In this document: positions 8,550 to 17,128 of the stretch, in pieces
Position numbering within the stretch: position 1 is the first letter of the stretch
Layout of the letters: the number at the start of each line of letters is the position of its first letter
Assembly (NCBI GenBank): GCA_012522755.1
Contig: JAAYJV010000111.1
Coordinates: forward strand, 1 to 34,524
DNA length: 34,524 nucleotides
Direction of reading: 5' to 3'
DNA from: Candidatus Hydrogenedens sp.
Lineage (GTDB): Bacteria > Hydrogenedentota > Hydrogenedentia > Hydrogenedentales > CAITNO01
The notes under the pieces: model-generated
Told to the model about the DNA's origin: nothing
The model's input: the letters and a program-made list of their open reading frames with translations, nothing else
The model's database searches: none
Program-made: the position numbers and the translations under genes

Positions 8550-11500
8550 ATGAAATCAGTGAAAATGATGCTTTTATGTCTGCTCCTGGCTTCAGGGCTG
8601 TCTGTGGCCGCAGAGCCGGAACTGGTCTGGCAATATGAGTCTCCGGCGGGACATGTGGATGCCTCGCCCGCTCTGGGTGCTCTTGAGCCCGGCGGCGATC
8701 TGCATATTGTCGCCACAACCACGGGCGGTCTGGTTCTGGCGCTCACGGAAAAAGGCGAAGAAGTCTGGCGCAGCGAAGTGGAAGGCCCGGCCTGTGTCTC
8801 TCCGGCTATGGGTGATCTGGATGGCGATGGCAACGTGGAGATTGTGGTTCTCACCCAGGCGGGGAATCTCTATTGCCTGGACGCCGCCACGGGCCGGCAT
8901 CGCTGGAAAACAAATCTTCCCGGCCGGCTCACCTGGGGCGAAACAGCCATTCTGCTCGCAGATCTTTCCGGTCAGGGCCGACTCCAGATCATCACGGGCG
9001 ATGCAGAAGGCAATGTCGTCTGTGTGTCCGATGTGGGCGAACAGCTGTGGGTATTCCGTGAGGCCATGGGTTATGTTCAGGCTCCTGCAGCCGCTGATCT
9101 GACTGGTGACGGTCTGTGTGAAGTCCTGGTGGCCGGACCCAAAATCCCCCTTATCTGTCTCAATGCCCGGGGCGAAGAACTCTGGCGGATCCCTGCAGGC
9201 ACCGGTGCCAGTCCCGTGCTCTGTGATCTGGACGGCGACGGTATTCCTGAAATCATCACCGGTATTGATGAGAAGGTTGTTCTGGTGAATGCCCGGGGTG
9301 AAATCCTCTGGGACTATCCCATGCGTCTCCGTCTGGACAGTGCCATCACCGTGACCGATCTGGACGGCGACGGTGTTCCTGAGATCATCGCTGTGGATCT
9401 TGCCGGTGATATGGTCTGTCTCTCTGCGGAAGGCCAAAAGCAGTGGGATGCCAGTGTGGTGGAGCGTGTGCGCCGTTCCCCGTCTGTGGGCGATATCAAC
9501 GGCGATGGTATTCTGGAGATTCTCGTCGCCGGATACAGCGGTTATCTGCATGTGTTCCAGCCCGACGGCAGCGAGATATACCGTCACCGTGTGGCGGGTG
9601 GGGGCATGAACGGCACACCCACCCTGGTGCCTCTCTCTGACGGCGGCCCGGGCGTACTCGTCACGCCTGCGGGAGCGCCCATGAGTCTGCTCCGTTTTCC
9701 CGGTGCCGGAAGTGATGCAGCCAGGCCCTGGCCCGAGTACAGGCAAAACGCCCGACGCACGACCATGCCTCTGAAAAAGGCCGATGAGAGCCAGCCGGTT
9801 CTCACTCTGGATACAGGCAATCAGTATGTGGGCGCCAATGTATTTCGCGCCACAGTCAACAATGCCGAAGGCCGTGAGCTGCGTCTCAGTCTGGAAGGGG
9901 GCCGTGTCGGTGGCGCCCCACTGAGTACCAGCCTGCTTTCCTCAGAAGAAGAGATCAGTGTCTGGCTGTCCTATGCCGTACCGGCCGGAAGTCCCGCCCA
10001 TTTTGAATTCGGCTGCACGGTACATGAAGGTGATGACCTGCTTGTGAAGCGCAGCCGGGAATTCGCGACCATGCCCTTCATGAGAGAGCTGGGCGATTCC
10101 GAGCAGATGCTGCGCGAGATCCAGGATAATTTTTCAAAGATGTCTGATATCCGCGGACTGGAAGAACGTGCCTTTTTCCTGGAAGCGCAACTGGATAAAT
10201 TCAGGCCCCGCTTCTTTGCGGCGCTGTCCCTGTCCGATGATGCCCGTGTGGATCTGAAAAACAGTTTCTCTGACTATCAGCCCGAGTTGCAGGCACTGCA
10301 TGCTCTTGTTCGTGCGGCTGTATATGTGGCCGAAGAAGGGGGGACCATTCTCGCCGCTGCAGCCAATCCCTGGGCGCCCTTCGGCGGTATGGACGAAATC
10401 CGTGAAGGCCGTACGGAAAACAGAAGCCTGTCCATCGAGGCTTTTCCGGGCGAACATGAATCGGCCGCCTTCAATTTCTTCAACATGAGCGGCGATACAC
10501 GCATCTTCAGAGTGACTCTGAGCGATCTGGTTCAGGGCGACAGTGTGGAAGAATCTTCCGCTTATATTACCCTTCATGAAGCGGTGCCCGTGCCCACGGA
10601 AATGATCAATTATTCCGTGGATGCCCTGCCCGAACTGAACAATGCCTCACTGCTTCAGGTGGCGCCCTGGTCGGCTGCACAGCTGTGGCTTGATGTGAAT
10701 ACGGCTGGACTTGCGCCCGGCGAATGGCTCACCACAGTGACCCTCACCAGTGTGGAATGTGAGCCTGTCCAGGTGGAAATGCCTGTGGTCTGTACACTCT
10801 TTGATACGCCCCTGCCCGAAGAACAGCCCCTTTCTCTTTGTCATTGGGGCTATGTGGACCGTTCCATGCTCAAGCATATTCCTGAAAAAGCACTGGAAGA
10901 CCAGGTGAGCCACGGGACCAATGTATTTGTGGGAACCGTCTATCCCCAGGCGAAGTTTGATGAAGAGGGCAAGCTCATTGGCGCACCTGATTTCACGGCC
11001 CATGATGCCTATGTGAAAGCCCATGCACCCCATGGCCGCATCCTCTTTTTCAATTACCAGAATGCGCTCAAAGGCCCCGGCGACATCTTTTCCGAAGCCT
11101 ATGGCAAAGCCCATGTGCAGTGGCTCCGGCTGTGGGTGGCCCATCTCAGAGAACTGGGTGTAGGCTATGACGGTTTCGCCTTGTATCCTGTTGACGAGCC
11201 CGGCCTGAGCGATGGCCTGGTGGAGCGGCATATCGCCATGGCGAAACTTGCCCGCCAAGCCGACCCTGATATCATGCTTTATACGGATCCCGTGGCCAGG
11301 ATCAGCCTGGAAGAACTGGAAGCGTTGCTTCCCTTTGTGGATATCTGGTGCCCCCACCGCAACGGTATCCTCCTCGATGAAAGCAGTGCGGAAAAGTTTG
11401 AACTGATCCGCAAGCACGGCAAAATCATCTGGACCTATGAATGTGATGACAATGTGAAGCACCATTCTCCGCTGGGCTATTATCGTGCCCAGGCCTGGCT

Positions 11501-11909
11501 GGTCAAATCCCTCGGCCTCACGGGAATCGGTTTCTGGTCCTATTGCACCTCTCAGGATGATCCCTGGTTCCGCCCGGGTATCCGCCATGATTATCTGATG
11601 ATCTATCCAGGCACGGATGTAGTCACCAGCAAACGCTGGGAAGCTGTCCGTGACGGCATCGAAGATTTCACTTTGCTTGATCTTCTCACCAAAAAAGCGC
11701 AAGGTGCCGAAGGCGCTCTGAAAGCGGAAGTGGAAAGCTTCCTCACGGAACAGGTGCAAGCCATTGCCCGCTATTGTGGCGGCGATGAAGACGGTACGCT
11801 CCCCGGGCCGGAAGGCATGCCGGGAGTACGCCGTGTTACAGACAAACGCTGGGAAGCTCTGAAGGCGGCCCGTCGTGAAATGGCGCGCTACCTCAGCCTG
11901 CTTCCCTGA
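8550..11909 (+). CDS. Secreted FG-GAP/PQQ-like propeller plus DUF4091 (GH123-like) protein
   Basis: This is a predicted exported 1119-residue protein. A signal peptide covers residues 1-22 (LLLASGLSVAA). Residues about 25-400 form a beta-propeller. They carry recurring calcium-loop motifs (GDLDGDGNVEIVV, DLTGDG, DLDGDG twice, DINGDG) alternating with GEEVW/GEELW/GEILW strands, a mix of FG-GAP/VCBS and PQQ-like repeats. A beta-rich then helical linker follows. The C-terminal 370 residues match DUF4091, a TIM-barrel domain related to GH123, with the adjacent acidic pair D882-E883 in YPVDEPG as candidate catalytic residues. The family tail RWEAVRDGIEDFTLLD is also present. The frame can start at GTG 8547, but ATG 8550 has GGAGG at better spacing. 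It probably acts with the GH71/GH99-like gene on an extracellular polysaccharide or amino sugar; this is inferred. Confidence 0.8.
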   Translation: MKSVKMMLLCLLLASGLSVAAEPELVWQYESPAGHVDASPALGALEPGGDLHIVATTTGGLVLALTEKGEEVWRSEVEGPACVSPAMGDLDGDGNVEIVVLTQAGNLYCLDAATGRHRWKTNLPGRLTWGETAILLADLSGQGRLQIITGDAEGNVVCVSDVGEQLWVFREAMGYVQAPAAADLTGDGLCEVLVAGPKIPLICLNARGEELWRIPAGTGASPVLCDLDGDGIPEIITGIDEKVVLVNARGEILWDYPMRLRLDSAITVTDLDGDGVPEIIAVDLAGDMVCLSAEGQKQWDASVVERVRRSPSVGDINGDGILEILVAGYSGYLHVFQPDGSEIYRHRVAGGGMNGTPTLVPLSDGGPGVLVTPAGAPMSLLRFPGAGSDAARPWPEYRQNARRTTMPLKKADESQPVLTLDTGNQYVGANVFRATVNNAEGRELRLSLEGGRVGGAPLSTSLLSSEEEISVWLSYAVPAGSPAHFEFGCTVHEGDDLLVKRSREFATMPFMRELGDSEQMLREIQDNFSKMSDIRGLEERAFFLEAQLDKFRPRFFAALSLSDDARVDLKNSFSDYQPELQALHALVRAAVYVAEEGGTILAAAANPWAPFGGMDEIREGRTENRSLSIEAFPGEHESAAFNFFNMSGDTRIFRVTLSDLVQGDSVEESSAYITLHEAVPVPTEMINYSVDALPELNNASLLQVAPWSAAQLWLDVNTAGLAPGEWLTTVTLTSVECEPVQVEMPVVCTLFDTPLPEEQPLSLCHWGYVDRSMLKHIPEKALEDQVSHGTNVFVGTVYPQAKFDEEGKLIGAPDFTAHDAYVKAHAPHGRILFFNYQNALKGPGDIFSEAYGKAHVQWLRLWVAHLRELGVGYDGFALYPVDEPGLSDGLVERHIAMAKLARQADPDIMLYTDPVARISLEELEALLPFVDIWCPHRNGILLDESSAEKFELIRKHGKIIWTYECDDNVKHHSPLGYYRAQAWLVKSLGLTGIGFWSYCTSQDDPWFRPGIRHDYLMIYPGTDVVTSKRWEAVRDGIEDFTLLDLLTKKAQGAEGALKAEVESFLTEQVQAIARYCGGDEDGTLPGPEGMPGVRRVTDKRWEALKAARREMARYLSLLP

Positions 11910-11939
11910 GCATAAAACGCTCTTTCTGAGATGACAATG

Positions 11940-11982
11940 CTTTCTCCGTTTCGGGATCGACCCGGGACGGAGAAAGTTTTTT
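11940..11982 (+). terminator. Strong intrinsic terminator between convergent genes
   Basis: CTTTCTCCG (11940-11948) pairs with CGGAGAAAG (11968-11976), continued by an inner TCGGG/CCCGG stem, then six T (11977-11982). It ends the glycosidase operon and abuts the end of the minus-strand acylase gene at 11984. Confidence 0.9.
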
Positions 11983-11983
11983 A

Positions 11984-14494
11984 TCAGGGGCCCGGCTCCA
12001 GGGTCATCCGGTGAATTCCGTGTTCTTCCACGAGAGCCCGGCTCATATAGGCTTTGCGATAGTCACCCCGGATAAAAAGCTCCGCCTGATCCGCATAATG
12101 AGGGCTGCGCAAGTGCCCCGAATTGCCTGTGGGCAGAATAGTGAATGATTCTTCCGGATGAGCGAAGTCGATGAGTCGCCGTGTGGAAGGCCCGGCGATG
12201 ACATGATAGTTGTGCAGTTTTTTGGAGAGCATGTTGTTCACCGTCTGATTGGAGCCGCCTGATTCCAAAGGACCGATATTGACCAATCGTCCAAGAAGAG
12301 GGATGTAGCCGAAGGGGTGGGTGTAGGTGACCTGATGCACCCGGCCCCAGCGCCATTGACTCGGGTCGGAGCCCAGTTCTTTTTGCAGTCGGGCGCAGGC
12401 ATCCCGCAGAGCCCGGGCCACCATCTCCGGCGCCTCTTCCTCTTTCTCCGTGTCAGGACAGTCCCACCAGAGATTGCCCTCGTCTTCCAGCAGCTGACGC
12501 AGGGCAAACCAGTTGTCTTCGCAGGCCGCATAGAGGGTATACAGTCTTTCGGGAAGTTTGTTCTGAAATACTTCCTGAAAAATACTGTCGAACCAGAAGT
12601 GGAACAAGGGGGCGCCCAGACTGTCCGCACCATGTTCAAAATCCCAGGACTCCAGTCTTGCCAGAGACTCTTCTTCCAGAGCACTGAAAGAGCTCGCTCC
12701 TTTCCGGGCAAGACGGATCATCAACGGAAGGAGACTGCGCATGGTATATCCTTTGTTGTCCATTTGCACAGCCTGCAGTTCTTCCACCGTCCAGTCGTTG
12801 CGTTCTTCCAGAATTTCACGGATGCGCCCGGCCCGGTCACTGGCTTTGAAATAACCGGCCAGTCCTGTAATCGCCTTTTCGCCCTGGCCCACAGGCTTGA
12901 GCGTTGGCCGGTTGTTGGCTGTGATAATCATGCCTTCCGGTGGATTTTTCAGATGAAGCCAGTCCTGGGTCCGGAGGTGATCCGCGATAATCTCTTCACC
13001 TCTTCCGGCCGGGATGACGCATTTCGGATCCACATCCGGCGGATACCAGGGAAGATGGCCTGTGCCCCACCAGGCAATGCTTCCCTCGCGATCGGCATAG
13101 CTCACATTGAGTCTGTAAGAACGGACTTTTCTTACTCCGGTCTCAAAGCTTTCATAATCGCGGGCCAGAGCCATTTCATAAAAAGCGCAGAGATCAGCGA
13201 AGCAATGTTCCTCTTTGCCACTCCAGCGTACGGCCAGAGGCGGCCCCGTATAGTCCATATAGAGATTGAAAAAATCATTGCAGACCACGCCCAGTTCACA
13301 GGAACGGAATTCACAGTCCCGATCTTTTCCGAAACGTACGGTGATATGTTCTTTTTCTCTGGTGAAAGTGCGCCACTCACCGTCATAAAAATATCTGTCG
13401 GGATCGTCCGGATCGAGAGTCAGCTCGTGGATATCCGCATCGTCATTGGCGAGCATGGTCAGTGCCCAGCCGCAGAAGTCATTGTGCCCCAGCAGCGGAA
13501 CAGGGAGGGGGGGCAGATAATAACCGTAACTTTCAAAATCACCGCCCGACACGTGGGCCTCATACCAGATGGAGGGATTGGTGAATACAATATGCGGATC
13601 ATTGGCCAGAATGGCATTGCCGCTTTTTGTTTTCTCTCCCGACAATACCCAGGAGTTGCTCCCCGGAGGAACCTGTTGCCACGGAGACGACATGACGAGG
13701 GACAACCATTGCGCCGCCTGCTCCAGGCCTTTCATTCCGGCTGCTGTACAGGCTTCGGATTCTCTTCGGCTCTCTTGAAATGCAGTCGTTTCATCCGGGC
13801 TGTCCATGATTGTGACGGGGAAGGCCTCAAAGCCGTTGAAGAGCAGATCAACATCGTAGCCCGGCACTGCTTCCCGGATCATGCTTTTCATGAGATCCGT
13901 GCGGATACCGTCGGCAAAGGTGAAGGCTATTGTACCGGCTACGGACAGACAGTCGACAAGCTGAAACTCTTCGCAGCCTGTGCGTAAGGCCTGAAATTCC
14001 CAGGGCAGGTTCCCCTCCCCGATAAAATGATTGACACCATCGAGAAAAGCATTCATGAGCGACAGCAGTTCCGGCGGGAAAAACGCTTCGCTGCGAGTAC
14101 TGACCTTTGCAGCCAGAGGGCCCACACCCATGAGCCGGGCAAGACAATCTATCTTCACAGCCGGAGGCCCGAGAATTTCAGATAAACGGCCCTGAGAAAA
14201 ACGGCGGAAACATTCCATCTGAAAGAGCCGATCCTGGGCCAGGCAATACCCCAGAGCGAAATGGGCATCTTCCACTGTGGCCCCTTCAATATGGGGGACG
14301 CCCCACTGGTCACGGATGACAGAGACGGAAGCGCTCACGGGACAGTTCGTGACTGTGCCGTTGTAGTCGGGAAGACAGCGGTAACTCTGCTTTCGGATCT
14401 GATACAAGTGGATGAGACCGGCTGCAAGCAGCAGCAGAAAAAGCAGGAAAAGTCCTGAAAAAAAACGGCGCATTATTTTCCCTGTAATCGTCAT
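11984..14494 (-). CDS. Penicillin acylase family N-terminal-nucleophile hydrolase
   Basis: Members cleave amides such as beta-lactam side chains or acyl-homoserine lactones after self-processing into alpha and beta subunits. The protein has about 836 residues, typical of the family. The N-terminal membrane helix (FFSGLFLLFLLLLAAGLI) may be an anchor or signal peptide. The alpha part has IRDQWGVPHIEG and the conserved LGYCLAQDRLFQMECFRR. The beta subunit would begin at Ser279 in PGSNSWVLSG, the nucleophile exposed by cleavage after G278, followed by ILANDPH and GHNDFCGWALTML. The frame opens at 14512. ATG 14494 is preferred because AAGGA lies six bases ahead, but ATG 14473 with AGGG upstream is also possible. 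It stands alone between a terminator and repeat element B. The natural substrate is unknown. Confidence 0.9.
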   Translation of the reverse strand: MTITGKIMRRFFSGLFLLFLLLLAAGLIHLYQIRKQSYRCLPDYNGTVTNCPVSASVSVIRDQWGVPHIEGATVEDAHFALGYCLAQDRLFQMECFRRFSQGRLSEILGPPAVKIDCLARLMGVGPLAAKVSTRSEAFFPPELLSLMNAFLDGVNHFIGEGNLPWEFQALRTGCEEFQLVDCLSVAGTIAFTFADGIRTDLMKSMIREAVPGYDVDLLFNGFEAFPVTIMDSPDETTAFQESRRESEACTAAGMKGLEQAAQWLSLVMSSPWQQVPPGSNSWVLSGEKTKSGNAILANDPHIVFTNPSIWYEAHVSGGDFESYGYYLPPLPVPLLGHNDFCGWALTMLANDDADIHELTLDPDDPDRYFYDGEWRTFTREKEHITVRFGKDRDCEFRSCELGVVCNDFFNLYMDYTGPPLAVRWSGKEEHCFADLCAFYEMALARDYESFETGVRKVRSYRLNVSYADREGSIAWWGTGHLPWYPPDVDPKCVIPAGRGEEIIADHLRTQDWLHLKNPPEGMIITANNRPTLKPVGQGEKAITGLAGYFKASDRAGRIREILEERNDWTVEELQAVQMDNKGYTMRSLLPLMIRLARKGASSFSALEEESLARLESWDFEHGADSLGAPLFHFWFDSIFQEVFQNKLPERLYTLYAACEDNWFALRQLLEDEGNLWWDCPDTEKEEEAPEMVARALRDACARLQKELGSDPSQWRWGRVHQVTYTHPFGYIPLLGRLVNIGPLESGGSNQTVNNMLSKKLHNYHVIAGPSTRRLIDFAHPEESFTILPTGNSGHLRSPHYADQAELFIRGDYRKAYMSRALVEEHGIHRMTLEPGP

Positions 14495-14599
14495 GGCATA
14501 TCCTTGGTCCATTATACGCTCTCAGGCGGGAAAGAGGGCTGCCCGTACCGCAAACACTGATTGAATAGTGCCATGTTTCCACTGGTCACTTCAATACAG

Positions 14600-15096
14600 G
14601 GGGATAGGAGCGAGGGGCGAGGAGTGAGGGGCGGGGGATGAGGGGCGGGGGATGAGGGGCGATGTTCGGGCAGGTAGGGGCACGGCATGCCGTGCCCACT
14701 CTGTCCACTTGGTTTATAGACCCTGCATGATGCCCTGACCACAACCCGAGACCCTCGCACATCCGGCCGACCCGACCGATCCAACCGATACGACCGATCC
14801 GACCGATCCGACCGATACCCTCGGTGTTTTCTTTGTTTTGTTTCTCCTCGCCATTAGTCCGGGCTTTATCCTGGATCCCGGTCTTTTTCGTGTTGTCGGG
14901 TAATCATCTTTGTACAAAGGTGTCAGCACGAAAAAACCGGGATGACGGCGGGGGTTGGAGTCCGGGTATCAGTGGATTAAGTGGATTAAGTGAACCAACT
15001 GGGCACGGCATGCCGTGCCCCTACTTTCCCTCGCTCCTCGTCCCTCGCCCCTCGTTCCTCGCCCCTCGCTCCTCGCCCCTCATCCCTCATCCCTCG
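14600..15096. repeat. Composite palindromic intergenic element, copy B (core rearranged)
   Basis: This is the largest copy. It has nine exact in-phase G-rich heptamers (14600-14662, GGGGCGA/GGGATGA type), the 20-bp palindrome at 14678-14697, a core, the palindrome again at 15001-15020, and ten in-phase C-rich heptamers (15027-15096, CCCCTCG type). In the core the 9-bp units read CCGACCGAT (about 14762-14816), which is inverted relative to copies A and C. The nearby segment CCGGGCTTTATCCTGGATCC (from 14861) is in the same orientation as in copy A. The core also holds CCGGT-CTTTTTCGTG at 14879 and its near-complement CACGAAAAAACCGG at 14927, an imperfect inverted repeat. No gene lies in 14513-15186 apart from the tRNA promoter. 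Confidence 0.85.
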
Positions 15097-15141
15097 CCTT
15101 TCACAGCTGAATCCGCCCTTAAACAAAAGCCCTTCCATAAG

Positions 15142-15171
15142 TTGACACGCCCTCTTTTTTTTTGTTAAACT
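15142..15171 (+). promoter_or_regulatory. Promoter of the tRNA-Gly/tRNA-Lys unit
   Basis: A perfect TTGACA (15142-15147), an 18-base spacer containing a T-run, and TAAACT (15166-15171) lie 15 bases before tRNA-Gly. This fits a stable-RNA promoter. Confidence 0.75.
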
Positions 15172-15186
15172 ATACCCTACCAATGA

Positions 15187-15261
<75 letters not shown>

Positions 15262-15280
15262 TTTTTTTTCACCCCCGGAG

Positions 15281-15356
15281 GGGCCGTTAGCTCAGTCGGC
15301 AGAGCAGGTGACTCTTAATCACAAGGTCACTGGTTCGAATCCAGTACGGCCCACCA
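15281..15356 (+). tRNA. tRNA-Lys (anticodon CTT)
   Basis: The acceptor GGGCCGT pairs with ACGGCCC. The D-arm contains AGCTCAGTCGGCAGAGC. The anticodon loop CTCTTAA gives CTT, reading AAG. The T-loop is GGTTCGAATCC. Discriminator A and encoded CCA end at 15356. It lies 19 bases after tRNA-Gly, in the same transcript. Confidence 0.97.
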
Positions 15357-15378
15357 ATATCAATATGGTATACTATCA

Positions 15379-15419
15379 GGCGGGGCGGGCGTTTCAAATC
15401 CGTCCGCCCCGTCTTTTTT
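15379..15419 (+). terminator. Intrinsic terminator after tRNA-Lys
   Basis: CGGGGCGGGCG (15381-15391) pairs with CGTCCGCCCCG (15401-15411, one G-U pair), closely followed by six T (15414-15419). It separates the tRNA-Gly/Lys unit from tRNA-Leu and tig. Confidence 0.85.
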
Positions 15420-15442
15420 GTTTTCACCATGCTCGTCCGGAC

Positions 15443-15474
15443 TGGCGACAGTACGCCTGATTGGCGACAGTACG
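15443..15474. repeat. Short direct repeat before tRNA-Leu
   Basis: TGGCGACAGTACG occurs at 15443-15455 and again at 15462-15474, a 19-base repeat distance of about two helical turns. It lies between the tRNA-Lys terminator and tRNA-Leu. It could be a regulator site for the tRNA-Leu/tig transcript or a small duplication. Confidence 0.5.
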
Positions 15475-15495
15475 AAAACACTTTTTGTTCCTGTC

Positions 15496-15580
15496 GGGCG
15501 AGTGGCGGAATTGGCAGACGCGCTGGACTTAGGATCCAGTATCGTAAGATGTGCGGGTTCAAGTCCCGCCTCGCCCACCA
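15496..15580 (+). tRNA. tRNA-Leu (anticodon TAG)
   Basis: This is a class II tRNA of 85 bases including CCA. The acceptor GGGCGAG pairs with CTCGCCC. The anticodon stem CTGGA/TCCAG holds the loop CTTAGGA with anticodon TAG. A short variable arm TATCGTAAGATGT and the T-arm CGGGTTCAAGTCCCG follow. Only 30 bases separate it from the tig start, and no terminator or clear promoter lies between. Confidence 0.97.
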
Positions 15581-15610
15581 ATGTCAACCTTTTGGAAGAG
15601 AGTACTATCC

Positions 15611-17128
15611 ATGACAGAAAAAGACAACGACGCTGTGGAAACCCCTGAACAGGAATCCGCCCCCGAAGTAAGCGAAATCGAAGAAACGACAGACTTGGAC
15701 ACAGCCGATCTGTCTGTTGACGCTGAAATGGGGGACGATGAGTTTGAATGGAAAGAACCGCCCGTCTTTGAAATTGAGCACAAAGAAGATTGTCTGTGCG
15801 AAATCAAAGTGACGATTCCAGCCGCCAATATCGTTTCCACCCTCGATATTATTTACAAAGAAATGAATGATGGAGTGCAGGTACCCGGTTTCCGCCGTGG
15901 TAAAGCACCGCGTAAGCTGCTCGAAAAACGTCTCGGCAAATATGCGCACAGCACAGCCATTGAACAGCTCACTGATGCGGCCGCAAAGAAACTGATGCGC
16001 GATCATGAGCTGCGTCCCGTCTCCGAGGCGGAAGTGACAGGTCTGGAAGATAAAGACCAGCTTGACGACAAAGAAGATCTGGTCTATACCGTGAGCTTTG
16101 AAGTGGCCGGCACTTGTGAACTGGCCGACCTCTCCACCATTGAACTCGAACGCCCGGAATATGAGGTGGACGAGGAAGCTGTGGAGGCGCAGATCAACAA
16201 CATGCGCACACGCTTCGGCCGTTATGAGCCGCTGGAAGAGGGCGTTGCTGAAGACGGCGACCAGCTGGTCATCGACTTCAAAGGCACTGTTGACGGAGAA
16301 GAATTTGAAGGCGGCAGCGCCGAAGCCTATCCCTATATTCTGGGCAGCAAGCGTTTTTACGCAAGCATGGAAGAGGCCATGCTGGGTAAAAAGGCCGGCG
16401 ATCAGGTCACGGCTGAAGTCACCTTCGAAGAGGATTATATGTCCGCCGAAGTCGCCGGAAAAACAGCACAGTTTGAAATCAGCATCAATGAAATCAAACG
16501 CCGTGTTCTCCCCGAACTGGACGATGAATTTGCCAAAAAAGCCGGCCATGAATCCATGGAAATCATGCGTGAAACAGTGAAGAAGCGCATGTCAGAAACG
16601 GCTGACGACCAGCTGGATCAGATGCTGGAAGAACAGGCCATGGGCAAACTGGTGGAAGCCAGCAGCTTCACACTGCCCAAAGGACAGATTCAGCAGTTTG
16701 TGGAGATGGAACGTAATTCCATTTACGGACGCATGCTCGAACAGAATGTATCCGCCGAAGAGATGGAACGGGAAGCGGACAATGTTGATGAAGCCGCTCA
16801 GAAACAGGGACTTTTCAACCTGAAAGCCATGTATGTTGTGGATGCGCTGAGCGAACAGGAAAAGATCGAAATCACGGAAGAAGATTTCGAAGACTATACC
16901 CGCCAGTTTATTCAGGGCGAAGATACGCAGATGCTCGAAGCCTACAGGGCCTATTTCAAGAGCGATGAAATGCGCAGCACCACTGCACACCGTATCCTGT
17001 ATAATAAAGCAATGAAGACCGCTGTAGCCAAGTGTCAGATCAAAATCCTTTCTGAAGAAGAAATGAAAAAAGCCGAAGAAGACGCAAAGGAAAAGGAAGC
17101 GGTTGAAGAGGAAAAAGAAGATGCGTGA
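15611..17128 (+). CDS. tig: Trigger factor with acidic N-terminal extension
   Basis: Trigger factor binds the ribosome near the exit tunnel and chaperones nascent chains. The ribosome-docking signature GFRRGKAP is at residues 93-100, followed by RKLLEKRLG. The FKBP-type domain spans about 215-300 ([27 protein letters not shown]), and the C-terminal helical chaperone arms follow. Two features are unusual. A 50-residue Asp/Glu-rich extension precedes the ribosome-binding domain, because the signature sits near residue 45 in typical proteins. There is also a Lys/Glu-rich C-terminal tail. The protein has 505 residues against about 430 in E. coli. The start at 15611 is chosen over in-frame codons inside tRNA-Leu (15551) and at 15581, with GGAAGAGAG upstream. 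The clpP start overlaps its last codons. Confidence 0.96.
   Translation: MTEKDNDAVETPEQESAPEVSEIEETTDLDTADLSVDAEMGDDEFEWKEPPVFEIEHKEDCLCEIKVTIPAANIVSTLDIIYKEMNDGVQVPGFRRGKAPRKLLEKRLGKYAHSTAIEQLTDAAAKKLMRDHELRPVSEAEVTGLEDKDQLDDKEDLVYTVSFEVAGTCELADLSTIELERPEYEVDEEAVEAQINNMRTRFGRYEPLEEGVAEDGDQLVIDFKGTVDGEEFEGGSAEAYPYILGSKRFYASMEEAMLGKKAGDQVTAEVTFEEDYMSAEVAGKTAQFEISINEIKRRVLPELDDEFAKKAGHESMEIMRETVKKRMSETADDQLDQMLEEQAMGKLVEASSFTLPKGQIQQFVEMERNSIYGRMLEQNVSAEEMEREADNVDEAAQKQGLFNLKAMYVVDALSEQEKIEITEEDFEDYTRQFIQGEDTQMLEAYRAYFKSDEMRSTTAHRILYNKAMKTAVAKCQIKILSEEEMKKAEEDAKEKEAVEEEKEDA

Noticed and set aside
14600-15096. Possible CRISPR array in the heptamer-rich region
   Set aside because: The repeats are 7 bp with no spacers, and no cas genes are present.
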